NCBI RefSeq assembly: GCF_027484945.1
Contig: NZ_JAIXRZ010000065.1
Coordinates: 1 to 48,728, forward strand
Length of the DNA: 48,728 bases
From: Flavobacterium sp.
Lineage (GTDB): Bacteria > Bacteroidota > Bacteroidia > Flavobacteriales > Flavobacteriaceae
Reading direction: 5' to 3'
Part shown: positions 1 through 7,353 of the stretch, one piece after another
Layout: every line of letters starts with the position of its first letter
How positions within the stretch are numbered: position 1 is the first letter of the stretch
Program-made: the position numbers and the translations under genes
Notes under the pieces: generated by a model
The model's input: only the letters and a program-made list of their open reading frames with translations
What the model was told of the DNA's origin: nothing
Database searches by the model: none

Positions 1-20
1 CCCCAAAACCCCAAAACCCC
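1..20. repeat. hypotrich ciliate macronuclear telomere, (C4A4)2C4
   Basis: The first 20 bases are two C4A4 units followed by C4. This is exactly the 20-base-pair double-stranded telomere of Oxytricha and Stylonychia macronuclear chromosomes, read on the C-rich strand at a left chromosome end. Euplotes telomeres use the same unit but are usually 28 bp. No bacterial telomere or repeat family I know has this form. The matching G4T4 repeat is absent from the right end, so only one end is capped. Confidence 0.9.
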
Positions 21-164
21 TAAAGCCCTAAACTCTATTCTTATTAGTTAAAGTGAAGATTAATTCAAAAATAATAATTATTAAAATCTTTAGATAAATA
101 TTTACATGCTAATAATAGAATCTTCTAAAAGTATAAATATTTTAAATTCAATATTTTATATACA
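21..164. other. AT-rich subtelomere-like DNA, probably ciliate
   Basis: By hand count only 23 of these 144 bases are G or C (about 84% AT), clearly more AT-rich than the sequence that follows. It begins right after the telomere repeat and ends where the sprA reading frame begins. In the sprA frame it carries a TAA at 126-128, so it is not an extension of that gene. No bacterial promoter or gene is evident. Non-coding AT-rich DNA next to the telomere is normal for hypotrich nanochromosomes. The exact right boundary is uncertain by several bases (about 160-166). Confidence 0.7.
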
Positions 165-3100
165 GATCCTTCACCATTGAACTACATTGTGGCGGCGAAT
201 ACTACTTCACCACTACCCAATGACGTAAAAGACACTCCGTTAATGCGTGTTTTTTCAATGGATCAATTAAATTTTGCAAACGATCCGCAAACAGGCGGTG
301 ATGGATTTTTTGACTTCGTTCCAGGCTTAACAATTGATCAGCAAAATGGACGAATTATTTTTACCAAGGTAGAGCCTTTTGGACGCTATTTGTTTGAAAA
401 ATTACGAACCAGTCCAGGAGAGAATTACTTTGGGGATCCTATTTTAACTTCAGATTTTAATGCCAATCAGAATAAATATGTTTTCCGAACATTATACGCC
501 AGCACTCAAGCGGCAGCCTTACAGGATAGTGAAAAGAATAAATTCCAATTAAGAGGAAAGTTCAAATCGGCGGGAGGCGATGGGATTCCTATAGGAGCAT
601 TTAATGTGCCGCAAGGTTCGGTTGTAGTTATGGCAGGCGGCAGACGTTTGGTCGAAGGTGTTGATTATACCGTTAATTATCAAGCTGGAAGGGTTCAAAT
701 TTTAGATCCTTCGCTTCAAGCTTCCAATACGCCTATTGAAGTTTCGGTAGAGAATAATTCTGTATTTGGTCAACAAACGCGTCGTTTTTGGGGAGTGAAT
801 GTTGAACATAAATTTAATAGTAAGGCTCTTGTAGGCGCTACTTTATTAAAAATGTCGGAACGCCCATTTACCCAAAAATCCAATTATGGACAAGAATCGG
901 TAAATAATACGATATTCGGAATCAACACGAGTCTATCTTCCGAAGTTCCTTTCTTTACGCGATTGGTGAATAAATTGCCAAATATTGATACAGATGTAGC
1001 TTCCAATGTTTCGTTTAGAGGAGAAGTGGCGTTTTTGCAACCTGGAACTCCAAAAGGAGATCGATTTAACGGCCAGTCAACGTTGTATATTGAAGATTTT
1101 GAAGGTTCCCAAACGAATATTGATCTCCGTACGCCATTGTCTTGGTTTTTATCGTCAACGCCCTCGCGACCCACTACAGGTAATGTAGATTATTTTGATT
1201 TTAATGCGTCCAGTTTTCAATTAAATTATGGGTATAACCGCGCTAAATTAGCATGGTATACAATCGATCCTATTTTTTATACCCAGCGCCCCAGTGGAAT
1301 TTCTCAAGACGATTTGTCAATAAATAGTACGCGACGAATTTATATGTCGGAGTTGTATCCGCAAACGGTAGTTGCTCAAGGGCAGTCGCAAGTTGTAAAC
1401 ACCTTGGATTTGGCTTATTTTCCTCAAGAACGCGGACCCTATAATTACAATCCCGATGCTGTTCCCTCTGGGATACTGCCCAATCCACAAAATAATTTTG
1501 GTGGTATAATGCGTCCATTGAATGCAACCAATTTTGAACAGTCCAATGTTGAATATATCCAATTTTGGATGATGGATCCCTATTACGATCCCAATAATCC
1601 CGGTGCTGCTACAGATCCTAACAATGCGGGACAATTGTATTTTAATTTGGGTGAAATTTCAGAAGATGTTCTACAAGATGGGCGTAAATTCTATGAAAAT
1701 GGTTTAGGTCCAGGCCAAGTGGTTACCAATCAAACTTGGGGGAATGTTCCTGCCTCGCAATCGTTAATTTATGCATTTGATACCGATACCAATACCCGTA
1801 ATGCGCAAGATGTGGGCTACGATGGTTTAAGCGACGCTGAAGAAACAACAAAGTTTAATGCATTTGCCTCGTTTTCTGATCCTTCTGCAGATAATTATAC
1901 GTATTTTTTAAATACGGACGGCTCCGTTTTAGATCGCTATAAAAACTATAATAACGTTCAAGGCAATTCACCAATTGATGTTACCGATACCAATAGGGGT
2001 TCGACTACCATTCCCGACGTCGAAGATGCCAACCGGGATAATACGATGAATACTATAAATGCGTATTATGAATATAAAGTAACCATCAATAATACAGGAG
2101 CCCTTAGTAATGTTGGTGCCAACTTTATTACAGACATTCGGGAAACAGAAGTTACAGCGGCCAATGGATTGCCCGTAAAAGCGCGCTGGCTTCAGTTTAA
2201 AATTCCTGTAGCGACACCAACGGCAACCATCGGAAGTATTTCTGATTTCCGATCGATCCGCTTTATGCGTATTTTCTTGACTAATTTTAACCAGCCGGTA
2301 ACCCTTCGCTTTGGCGCATTAGACCTTGTTCGTGGAGAATGGAGAAGGTTTACCAATACTTTGGATGCCTCCGATTCTGATCCTGAAGATGATGGGACTC
2401 CCTTTGATGTTCAAGCATTGAATATTCAAGAAAATGGTACCCGAAGTCCAATTAATTATGTAACTCCTCCAGGAGTACAATTAGAACAGTTATTCAATAA
2501 CAATACATTAATTCCGCAAAACGAGCAGTCATTGTCGATTCGAGTACCTGAATTAGGATTGGAACCTGGTGACTCTCGTGGTGTATTTAAAAATGTAAAT
2601 GTTGATATGCGTCAGTTTAAGAAACTAAAAATGTTCTTACACGCTGAAACGCTAACCGATGAAAGTGTGACATCATCTCCTTTAAACTGGGATGATACAA
2701 ATGATGAATTGGTCGCGTTTATTCGATTCGGTAATGACGTCACAGACAACTTTTATCAAATTGAAATTCCGTTAAAGAAATCCCGATACAATCAAAATAC
2801 CCCTGTAGATGTCTGGCCGGATGAAAATCAAATCGATGTAGCTCTGAGTTTGTTAACAGCGCTTAAAGTGAAAGCATTGAGCCATATCTATACGGCACCT
2901 GGCGAAATTTATTACAAACGCGAAGATGAATTGGATGCGTCGCTAGCCGGCAAAGTTAATTTGGCCACTTTGGGTATTCGAGGAAATCCCAACTTCGGAT
3001 TAATTCGCGTATTAATGATTGGTGTAAAAAATAACACCAAAAAGCTCTATGACCCCTCCGACCCACGTTACCGTCGATTAGGAGGTGAAGTATGGTTTAA

Positions 3101-5726
3101 TGAATTGCGTATTGCTGAAATGAGTAATAAAGGAGGAATGGCTGCTGTGGCTAATTTAGATGCAAATCTTGCCGATTTCGCAAATGTATCGGCCACCGGT
3201 AAATTGAGCACTATCGGTTTCGGTTCGATTGACCAAGGGCCTAATGAACGCAGTCGTGAGGATGTTTTGCAGTATAATATTGTTACCAATATGAGCTTGG
3301 GCAAATTATTGCCTAAAAAATGGAATATTAACCTTCCGTTCAATTATTCAGTTGGGGAAGAAATTATTACGCCAAAATATGATCCGTATTATCAAGACAT
3401 CGAATTAAAACAACTAATCGATATTACAGAGGACGAATCGCAAAAAAGAAATATTCGCAACCGGGCGATTGACTATACCAAGCGAAAAAGCATTAATTTT
3501 ATTGGAGTCAAAAAAGATCGTGGTGACAAACAAAAACCTCATTTTTATGATGTAGAAAACGTTACGCTTTCTTATTCCTACAATCAAACCGACCGCCACA
3601 GTTATGAGTTGGAAAACTACCAAGACCAACAAGTTAATACGGCAGTAGATTATACATTCGCATTTCAAAATAAGCCGCTGGAACCGTTGAAAAAAGTTAA
3701 AACGTTTCAAAAAAGTAGTTATTGGAAGTTGCTTAGCGATTTTAATTTTAATTTTCTACCCTCAAACATTTCGTTTAGTTCCAATATTAATCGCCAGTTG
3801 AACCGCCAAAATTACCGTTTGGTTGATGTAGAAGGAATTGGTTTAGAAACGCTTTATCAACGGAATTATTTGTTTAATTACCAATATGGATTTAACTACA
3901 ATTTAACCAAGTCATTGAAACTTAATTTTAATGCTACTTCGAGTAATATTGTACGAAACTATATTGATGAAAATAATGTTCCGGATAATTCGTATACGCT
4001 TTGGTCTGACTTCTGGAATCCGGGAATTCCAAATACGCATAATCAACAAGTAACGGTGAATTATGAGTTGCCGTTGAGTAAAATCCCATTTTTAGCATTT
4101 ATTAAACCAACATATACCTATAACGGTACGTTTTCTTGGCAACGTTCTTCGGTAGCTTTATCGAGTTATTTTGATGCAACTACCAATACGACCTATGATC
4201 TTGGAAATACGGTTCAAAATTCAGGTAACCATAAGTTGAATACCCAATTTAATATGGAAACCTTCTATAAGTATATTGGTCTCACAAAAACAAAAAAGAA
4301 TACAAAAACAACGCAAACGGGACCACCAAAACCCGGACAAAAAGTAACCAATACTGCGGTTACTCCTACCTCAGAGCGAAGTGCGTTTGTTGAAGGGTTA
4401 ATTGGCCTTGCAACCAGTATCAAGAATATTCAAATTAACTATTCCGAAAATCAAGCTACAGCACTACCAGGATATACACCAGGTCTCGGATTCTTTGGGT
4501 CAAGCAAGCCTTCGTTAGGTTTCGTTTTTGGAATTCAAGATGATGTGCGTTTTGAAGCAGCAAAGCGCGGTTGGTTAACCGATTATCCCAACTTTAACCA
4601 AAGTTATACGGAAGTTTTAAATCGAACATTAGATTTTACGGCCAATATTGATTTGTTTCCCGATTTTAAAATTGATTTATCGGGTAATCGAACGTATGCT
4701 TCCAATTTCTCTGAACAGTATGATGTGTCGAATGGCGAATATAACTCCCGTTCACCGTATTCAACTGGAAATTTCGCAATCTCAACCAATATGATTGCTA
4801 CTTCGTTTAAAACTAGTGATGAATTTGGTTCGGCTGCGTTTAATCAATTCCGAGAAAACCGTTTGGTCATTGCGCATCGCTTGGCACAAAGCTATTATGC
4901 AGGTGGCACCTATGCCCTTGATGCAGAGGGATATCCCGTTGGATTTGGGAAAAATAGTCAAGATGTATTATTGCCCGCTTTTGTTGCTGCTTATACGGGT
5001 AAAGATGCCAATAAAGTTTCAACAGGGATTTTTAGAACCATTCCTATTCCTGGGTGGAACATAAAATATAATGGATTGATGCGTTATACATATTTTAAAG
5101 AGCGTTTTAAACGATTTTCAATTCAACACAATTATAAAGCATCGTATACGATTAATTCATTCCGTTCAAATATCGATTATCAAGCTGATGTAATCAATCC
5201 AGCGAATAACAATTTTTATCAAACAACAATTGTAGGTAATGTAAATATGGTCGAACAGTTTAGCCCATTGATTCGCATCGATTTTGAAACTAAGAGTTCG
5301 TTCAAATTGTTAATGGAAATGAAAAAAGATCGCGCACTATCCTTTAGTTTCGATAATAATTTATTGACCGAGCAGCAAGGTGTGGAGTATGTAATTGGAA
5401 CCGGATTCCGTTTTAAAGATGTGGTAATTTCATCGCGTTTGGCCGATAATCCGACAGGGGTAATCAAAAGTGATATCAATATCAAAGTTGATTTATCGTA
5501 TCGTAATAGTAAAACGATTGTGCGTTATTTGGATTACAATAATAATCAATTGGGTGGCGGACAGGATTTGTGGTCGGCAAGAGTAACTGCAGATTATTCG
5601 TTTAGCAAAAACTTAACTGCGATTTTCTTTTACGACCATACGTTTTCACAGGCTGTGATTTCAACCTCCTTCCCAATTACCAATATCCGAACAGGCTTTA
5701 CCCTACGTTATAATTTTGGCAACTAA
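165..5726 (+). CDS. sprA: T9SS outer-membrane translocon SprA (Sov), N-terminus missing
   Basis: SprA is the giant outer-membrane beta-barrel that forms the protein-conducting pore of the type IX secretion system; in gliding flavobacteria it exports adhesins such as SprB and RemA. The frame is open from 129, but bacterial sequence appears to start near 165 (residues DPSPLNYIVAAN), leaving about 1,853 residues. F. johnsoniae SprA is about 2,400 residues, so roughly 550 N-terminal residues, the signal peptide and the promoter are lost at the junction. The rest looks intact: repeated beta-rich segments with many aromatic and Asn/Asp residues and a C-terminus ending FTLRYNFGN, typical of an outer-membrane barrel. 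A TTG at 177 is in frame but is not a credible start. gcvH follows 72 bases downstream. The family call is from recalled sequence similarity and gene order. Confidence 0.9.
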   Translation, partial: DPSPLNYIVAANTTSPLPNDVKDTPLMRVFSMDQLNFANDPQTGGDGFFDFVPGLTIDQQNGRIIFTKVEPFGRYLFEKLRTSPGENYFGDPILTSDFNANQNKYVFRTLYASTQAAALQDSEKNKFQLRGKFKSAGGDGIPIGAFNVPQGSVVVMAGGRRLVEGVDYTVNYQAGRVQILDPSLQASNTPIEVSVENNSVFGQQTRRFWGVNVEHKFNSKALVGATLLKMSERPFTQKSNYGQESVNNTIFGINTSLSSEVPFFTRLVNKLPNIDTDVASNVSFRGEVAFLQPGTPKGDRFNGQSTLYIEDFEGSQTNIDLRTPLSWFLSSTPSRPTTGNVDYFDFNASSFQLNYGYNRAKLAWYTIDPIFYTQRPSGISQDDLSINSTRRIYMSELYPQTVVAQGQSQVVNTLDLAYFPQERGPYNYNPDAVPSGILPNPQNNFGGIMRPLNATNFEQSNVEYIQFWMMDPYYDPNNPGAATDPNNAGQLYFNLGEISEDVLQDGRKFYENGLGPGQVVTNQTWGNVPASQSLIYAFDTDTNTRNAQDVGYDGLSDAEETTKFNAFASFSDPSADNYTYFLNTDGSVLDRYKNYNNVQGNSPIDVTDTNRGSTTIPDVEDANRDNTMNTINAYYEYKVTINNTGALSNVGANFITDIRETEVTAANGLPVKARWLQFKIPVATPTATIGSISDFRSIRFMRIFLTNFNQPVTLRFGALDLVRGEWRRFTNTLDASDSDPEDDGTPFDVQALNIQENGTRSPINYVTPPGVQLEQLFNNNTLIPQNEQSLSIRVPELGLEPGDSRGVFKNVNVDMRQFKKLKMFLHAETLTDESVTSSPLNWDDTNDELVAFIRFGNDVTDNFYQIEIPLKKSRYNQNTPVDVWPDENQIDVALSLLTALKVKALSHIYTAPGEIYYKREDELDASLAGKVNLATLGIRGNPNFGLIRVLMIGVKNNTKKLYDPSDPRYRRLGGEVWFNELRIAEMSNKGGMAAVANLDANLADFANVSATGKLSTIGFGSIDQGPNERSREDVLQYNIVTNMSLGKLLPKKWNINLPFNYSVGEEIITPKYDPYYQDIELKQLIDITEDESQKRNIRNRAIDYTKRKSINFIGVKKDRGDKQKPHFYDVENVTLSYSYNQTDRHSYELENYQDQQVNTAVDYTFAFQNKPLEPLKKVKTFQKSSYWKLLSDFNFNFLPSNISFSSNINRQLNRQNYRLVDVEGIGLETLYQRNYLFNYQYGFNYNLTKSLKLNFNATSSNIVRNYIDENNVPDNSYTLWSDFWNPGIPNTHNQQVTVNYELPLSKIPFLAFIKPTYTYNGTFSWQRSSVALSSYFDATTNTTYDLGNTVQNSGNHKLNTQFNMETFYKYIGLTKTKKNTKTTQTGPPKPGQKVTNTAVTPTSERSAFVEGLIGLATSIKNIQINYSENQATALPGYTPGLGFFGSSKPSLGFVFGIQDDVRFEAAKRGWLTDYPNFNQSYTEVLNRTLDFTANIDLFPDFKIDLSGNRTYASNFSEQYDVSNGEYNSRSPYSTGNFAISTNMIATSFKTSDEFGSAAFNQFRENRLVIAHRLAQSYYAGGTYALDAEGYPVGFGKNSQDVLLPAFVAAYTGKDANKVSTGIFRTIPIPGWNIKYNGLMRYTYFKERFKRFSIQHNYKASYTINSFRSNIDYQADVINPANNNFYQTTIVGNVNMVEQFSPLIRIDFETKSSFKLLMEMKKDRALSFSFDNNLLTEQQGVEYVIGTGFRFKDVVISSRLADNPTGVIKSDINIKVDLSYRNSKTIVRYLDYNNNQLGGGQDLWSARVTADYSFSKNLTAIFFYDHTFSQAVISTSFPITNIRTGFTLRYNFGN

Positions 5727-5769
5727 TTGAAAACCTAAAAAAATCGTTTTTAAGTACGAGAATTAACCT

Positions 5770-5777
5770 TACATTTG
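5770..5777 (+). promoter_or_regulatory. Bacteroidota -7 element for gcvH
   Basis: TACATTTG matches TAnnTTTG and lies 21 bases before the gcvH ATG. No good TTG -33 box is seen at the usual distance. Confidence 0.5.
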
Positions 5778-5798
5778 ACCCAAAATAATTAAATACAA

Positions 5799-6179
5799 AT
5801 GAATATTCCTTCAAATTTAAAGTATACCAAAGACCATGAGTGGGTTTCTTTGGAAGGTGATGTAGCCACAGTTGGTATTACCGATTTTGCACAACGCGAA
5901 TTGGGTGATATCGTTTATGTTGAAGTTGAGACTTTAGATCAAACCTTAGCACAAGACGAGGTGTTTGGTACGGTTGAAGCGGTTAAAACAGTTTCCGATT
6001 TATTTCTTCCTATGAGCGGTGAAATTATTGAATTTAATGAAGAATTAGAAACAACACCTGAAACAGTTAATACTGATCCCTACGGAAAAGGTTGGATGGT
6101 TAAAGTTAAAATTTCGGATGCTTCCCAATGGGATGGTTTATTGGACGCAGCTGCTTACAAAACTTTAATTGGTGCATAA
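5799..6179 (+). CDS. gcvH: glycine cleavage system H protein
   Basis: GcvH is the lipoyl-carrying shuttle of the glycine cleavage system; its lipoyl arm moves the aminomethyl group between the P, T and L proteins in the cytoplasm. The 126-residue product has the usual length. The lipoylation site is Lys63 in the motif VEAVKTVSD, and the N-terminal KYTKDHEW segment and the C-terminal [10 protein letters not shown] segment are family hallmarks. The ATG at 5799 is the natural start. No gcvP or gcvT is in the window, so the gene is separated from its partners, as is common in flavobacteria. The VanZ-like gene overlaps its 3' end, which suggests co-transcription. Confidence 0.97.
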   Translation: MNIPSNLKYTKDHEWVSLEGDVATVGITDFAQRELGDIVYVEVETLDQTLAQDEVFGTVEAVKTVSDLFLPMSGEIIEFNEELETTPETVNTDPYGKGWMVKVKISDASQWDGLLDAAAYKTLIGA

Positions 6180-6537
6180 ACCCAATTGGTTTCTTTTTTT
6201 GGCTCTTATTTGGACCAGTCTAATCACTTGGTTGAGTTTGGTCACTATAGGATCCATAGGAGGAAGAATTCCTATACCGCATAAAGATAAAGGGGTTCAC
6301 TTTATATTTTATTTGGTATTTGTAGTTTTATGGGTAAAAAGCAGATTAAAGATCAATAGACCTATTCTTTACACTGTTTTTTTAATTGCAATTGGATACG
6401 GAGTGAGTATGGAAATTCTTCAATATGCAATTACCAATAACCGTTCAGCTGATGGTTGGGATGTGCTTGCAAACACACTTGGTGCATTGACAGGATTACT
6501 ACTTATGAAAAATAAATTAGAAAAAGCCGCTCATTAG
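6169..6537 (+). CDS. VanZ-like family membrane protein
   Basis: This 122-residue protein has about four hydrophobic segments (roughly residues 7-27, 43-58, 66-84 and 98-112), matching the short VanZ-like family. Enterococcal VanZ is linked to teicoplanin resistance, but the role of the small Bacteroidota members is unknown. Conserved acidic or polar positions typical of the family are visible in the HKDKGVHF and SMEILQ stretches. The likely start is TTG at 6169, overlapping gcvH by 11 bases; GTG at 6172 is the alternative. No ATG is available early in the frame. The overlap argues for translational coupling to gcvH. A terminator hairpin spans its stop codon. Confidence 0.85.
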   Translation: MVHKPNWFLFLALIWTSLITWLSLVTIGSIGGRIPIPHKDKGVHFIFYLVFVVLWVKSRLKINRPILYTVFLIAIGYGVSMEILQYAITNNRSADGWDVLANTLGALTGLLLMKNKLEKAAH

Positions 6538-6548
6538 GGTGGTTTTTT
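6521..6548 (+). terminator. rho-independent terminator across the vanZ stop
   Basis: Arms 6521-6532 and 6537-6548 pair as an A/T base plus a GC/GU-paired top (GCCGCTC against GGGTGGT) with loop ATTA, and the right arm merges into seven T residues. The TAG stop of the VanZ gene (6535-6537) lies inside the hairpin. Confidence 0.65.
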
Positions 6549-6580
6549 TATGGAATCGAATCAAGCTCATTGAGAATTTG

Positions 6581-6588
6581 TATTTTTG
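6581..6588 (+). promoter_or_regulatory. -7 element for deoC
   Basis: TATTTTTG fits TAnnTTTG and lies 17 bases before the preferred deoC ATG at 6606, just after the vanZ terminator. It supports the 6606 start over an upstream TTG at 6570. A -33 box is not clear. Confidence 0.5.
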
Positions 6589-6605
6589 GAGCCAATACTT
6601 ATCCA

Positions 6606-7349
6606 ATGAATATTAAATCGTATCTGGATTCTACCTATTTAAAATTGCCGGAACAAGTTGGACTTTCGGAGGAGGAGCATTTGAAAGTTGTAAAAAACTG
6701 CATTCAAGAAGCAATAGATGAAGCTTTTAAGCTCATCATGATTCGCCCAGAAATGGTTAAAATTGCTCGTGAAATGATTGATGAAGCGGGTTCAAAAGTA
6801 GCGGTAGGTACAGTAATTGGTTTTCCCGAAGGGACAGCTTCATTAACCCAAAAACTTGAAGAAGCCAATCAAGCCATTAAAGAGGGAGCCGATGATTTGG
6901 ATTTTGTTTGCAATTATCAAGCATTTAAAGCAGGAAATAACGCTTTGGTAAAACAAGAAATTTTGGAAGGCACGCGTTTAGGGCTAGAACACCATAAAGT
7001 TGTGAAGTGGATCATAGAGGTAGCAGCATTGACTCATGAAGAGATTATTCGACTGGCTACTTTGATTAAAAATGTAATTATTGCCAACTTTAAAGAACCG
7101 CAATTCCCTAACGTTTTTGTAAAATCATCAACTGGATTTTATCCCACTACAGAAGGTCTTCCCAATGGAGCTACGATACCAACTGTAGTGCTAATGTTAG
7201 AAAATTGTTGGCCACTACCCGTAAAGGCAGCTGGAGGGGTTCGCACAACATCTGAAGCGCTTGAGATGATTAAATTAGGTGTAAAACGAATTGGAACATC
7301 AGCTGCAAAAGCCATTGCTCATGGCGAAATTAGTACAACAGCATATTAA
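6606..7349 (+). CDS. deoC: deoxyribose-phosphate aldolase
   Basis: DeoC is a cytoplasmic class I aldolase that splits 2-deoxyribose 5-phosphate into acetaldehyde and glyceraldehyde 3-phosphate in deoxynucleoside breakdown. With the ATG at 6606 the product has 247 residues, the usual length. The Schiff-base lysine is Lys173 in VKSSTGF, the second active-site lysine is Lys207 in VKAAGGVRT, and the catalytic Asp region is DDLDFV (Asp99). The frame is open upstream to a TTG at 6570, but the -7 promoter element falls in that stretch, so 6606 is the better start. remB starts 4 bases after the stop, so the two genes are probably co-transcribed. No other deo genes are nearby. Confidence 0.95.
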   Translation: MNIKSYLDSTYLKLPEQVGLSEEEHLKVVKNCIQEAIDEAFKLIMIRPEMVKIAREMIDEAGSKVAVGTVIGFPEGTASLTQKLEEANQAIKEGADDLDFVCNYQAFKAGNNALVKQEILEGTRLGLEHHKVVKWIIEVAALTHEEIIRLATLIKNVIIANFKEPQFPNVFVKSSTGFYPTTEGLPNGATIPTVVLMLENCWPLPVKAAGGVRTTSEALEMIKLGVKRIGTSAAKAIAHGEISTTAY

Positions 7350-7353
7350 GATT

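Noticed and set aside
165..5726. Horizontal transfer of a bacterial segment into a ciliate chromosome
   Set aside because: All genes keep bacterial operon structure, flavobacterial promoters and terminators and intact frames. Only one telomere is present. A chimeric assembly explains it better without read evidence.
6169..6537. Glycopeptide resistance gene
   Set aside because: The protein is a short VanZ-like member outside a van cluster. The family name does not imply resistance here.
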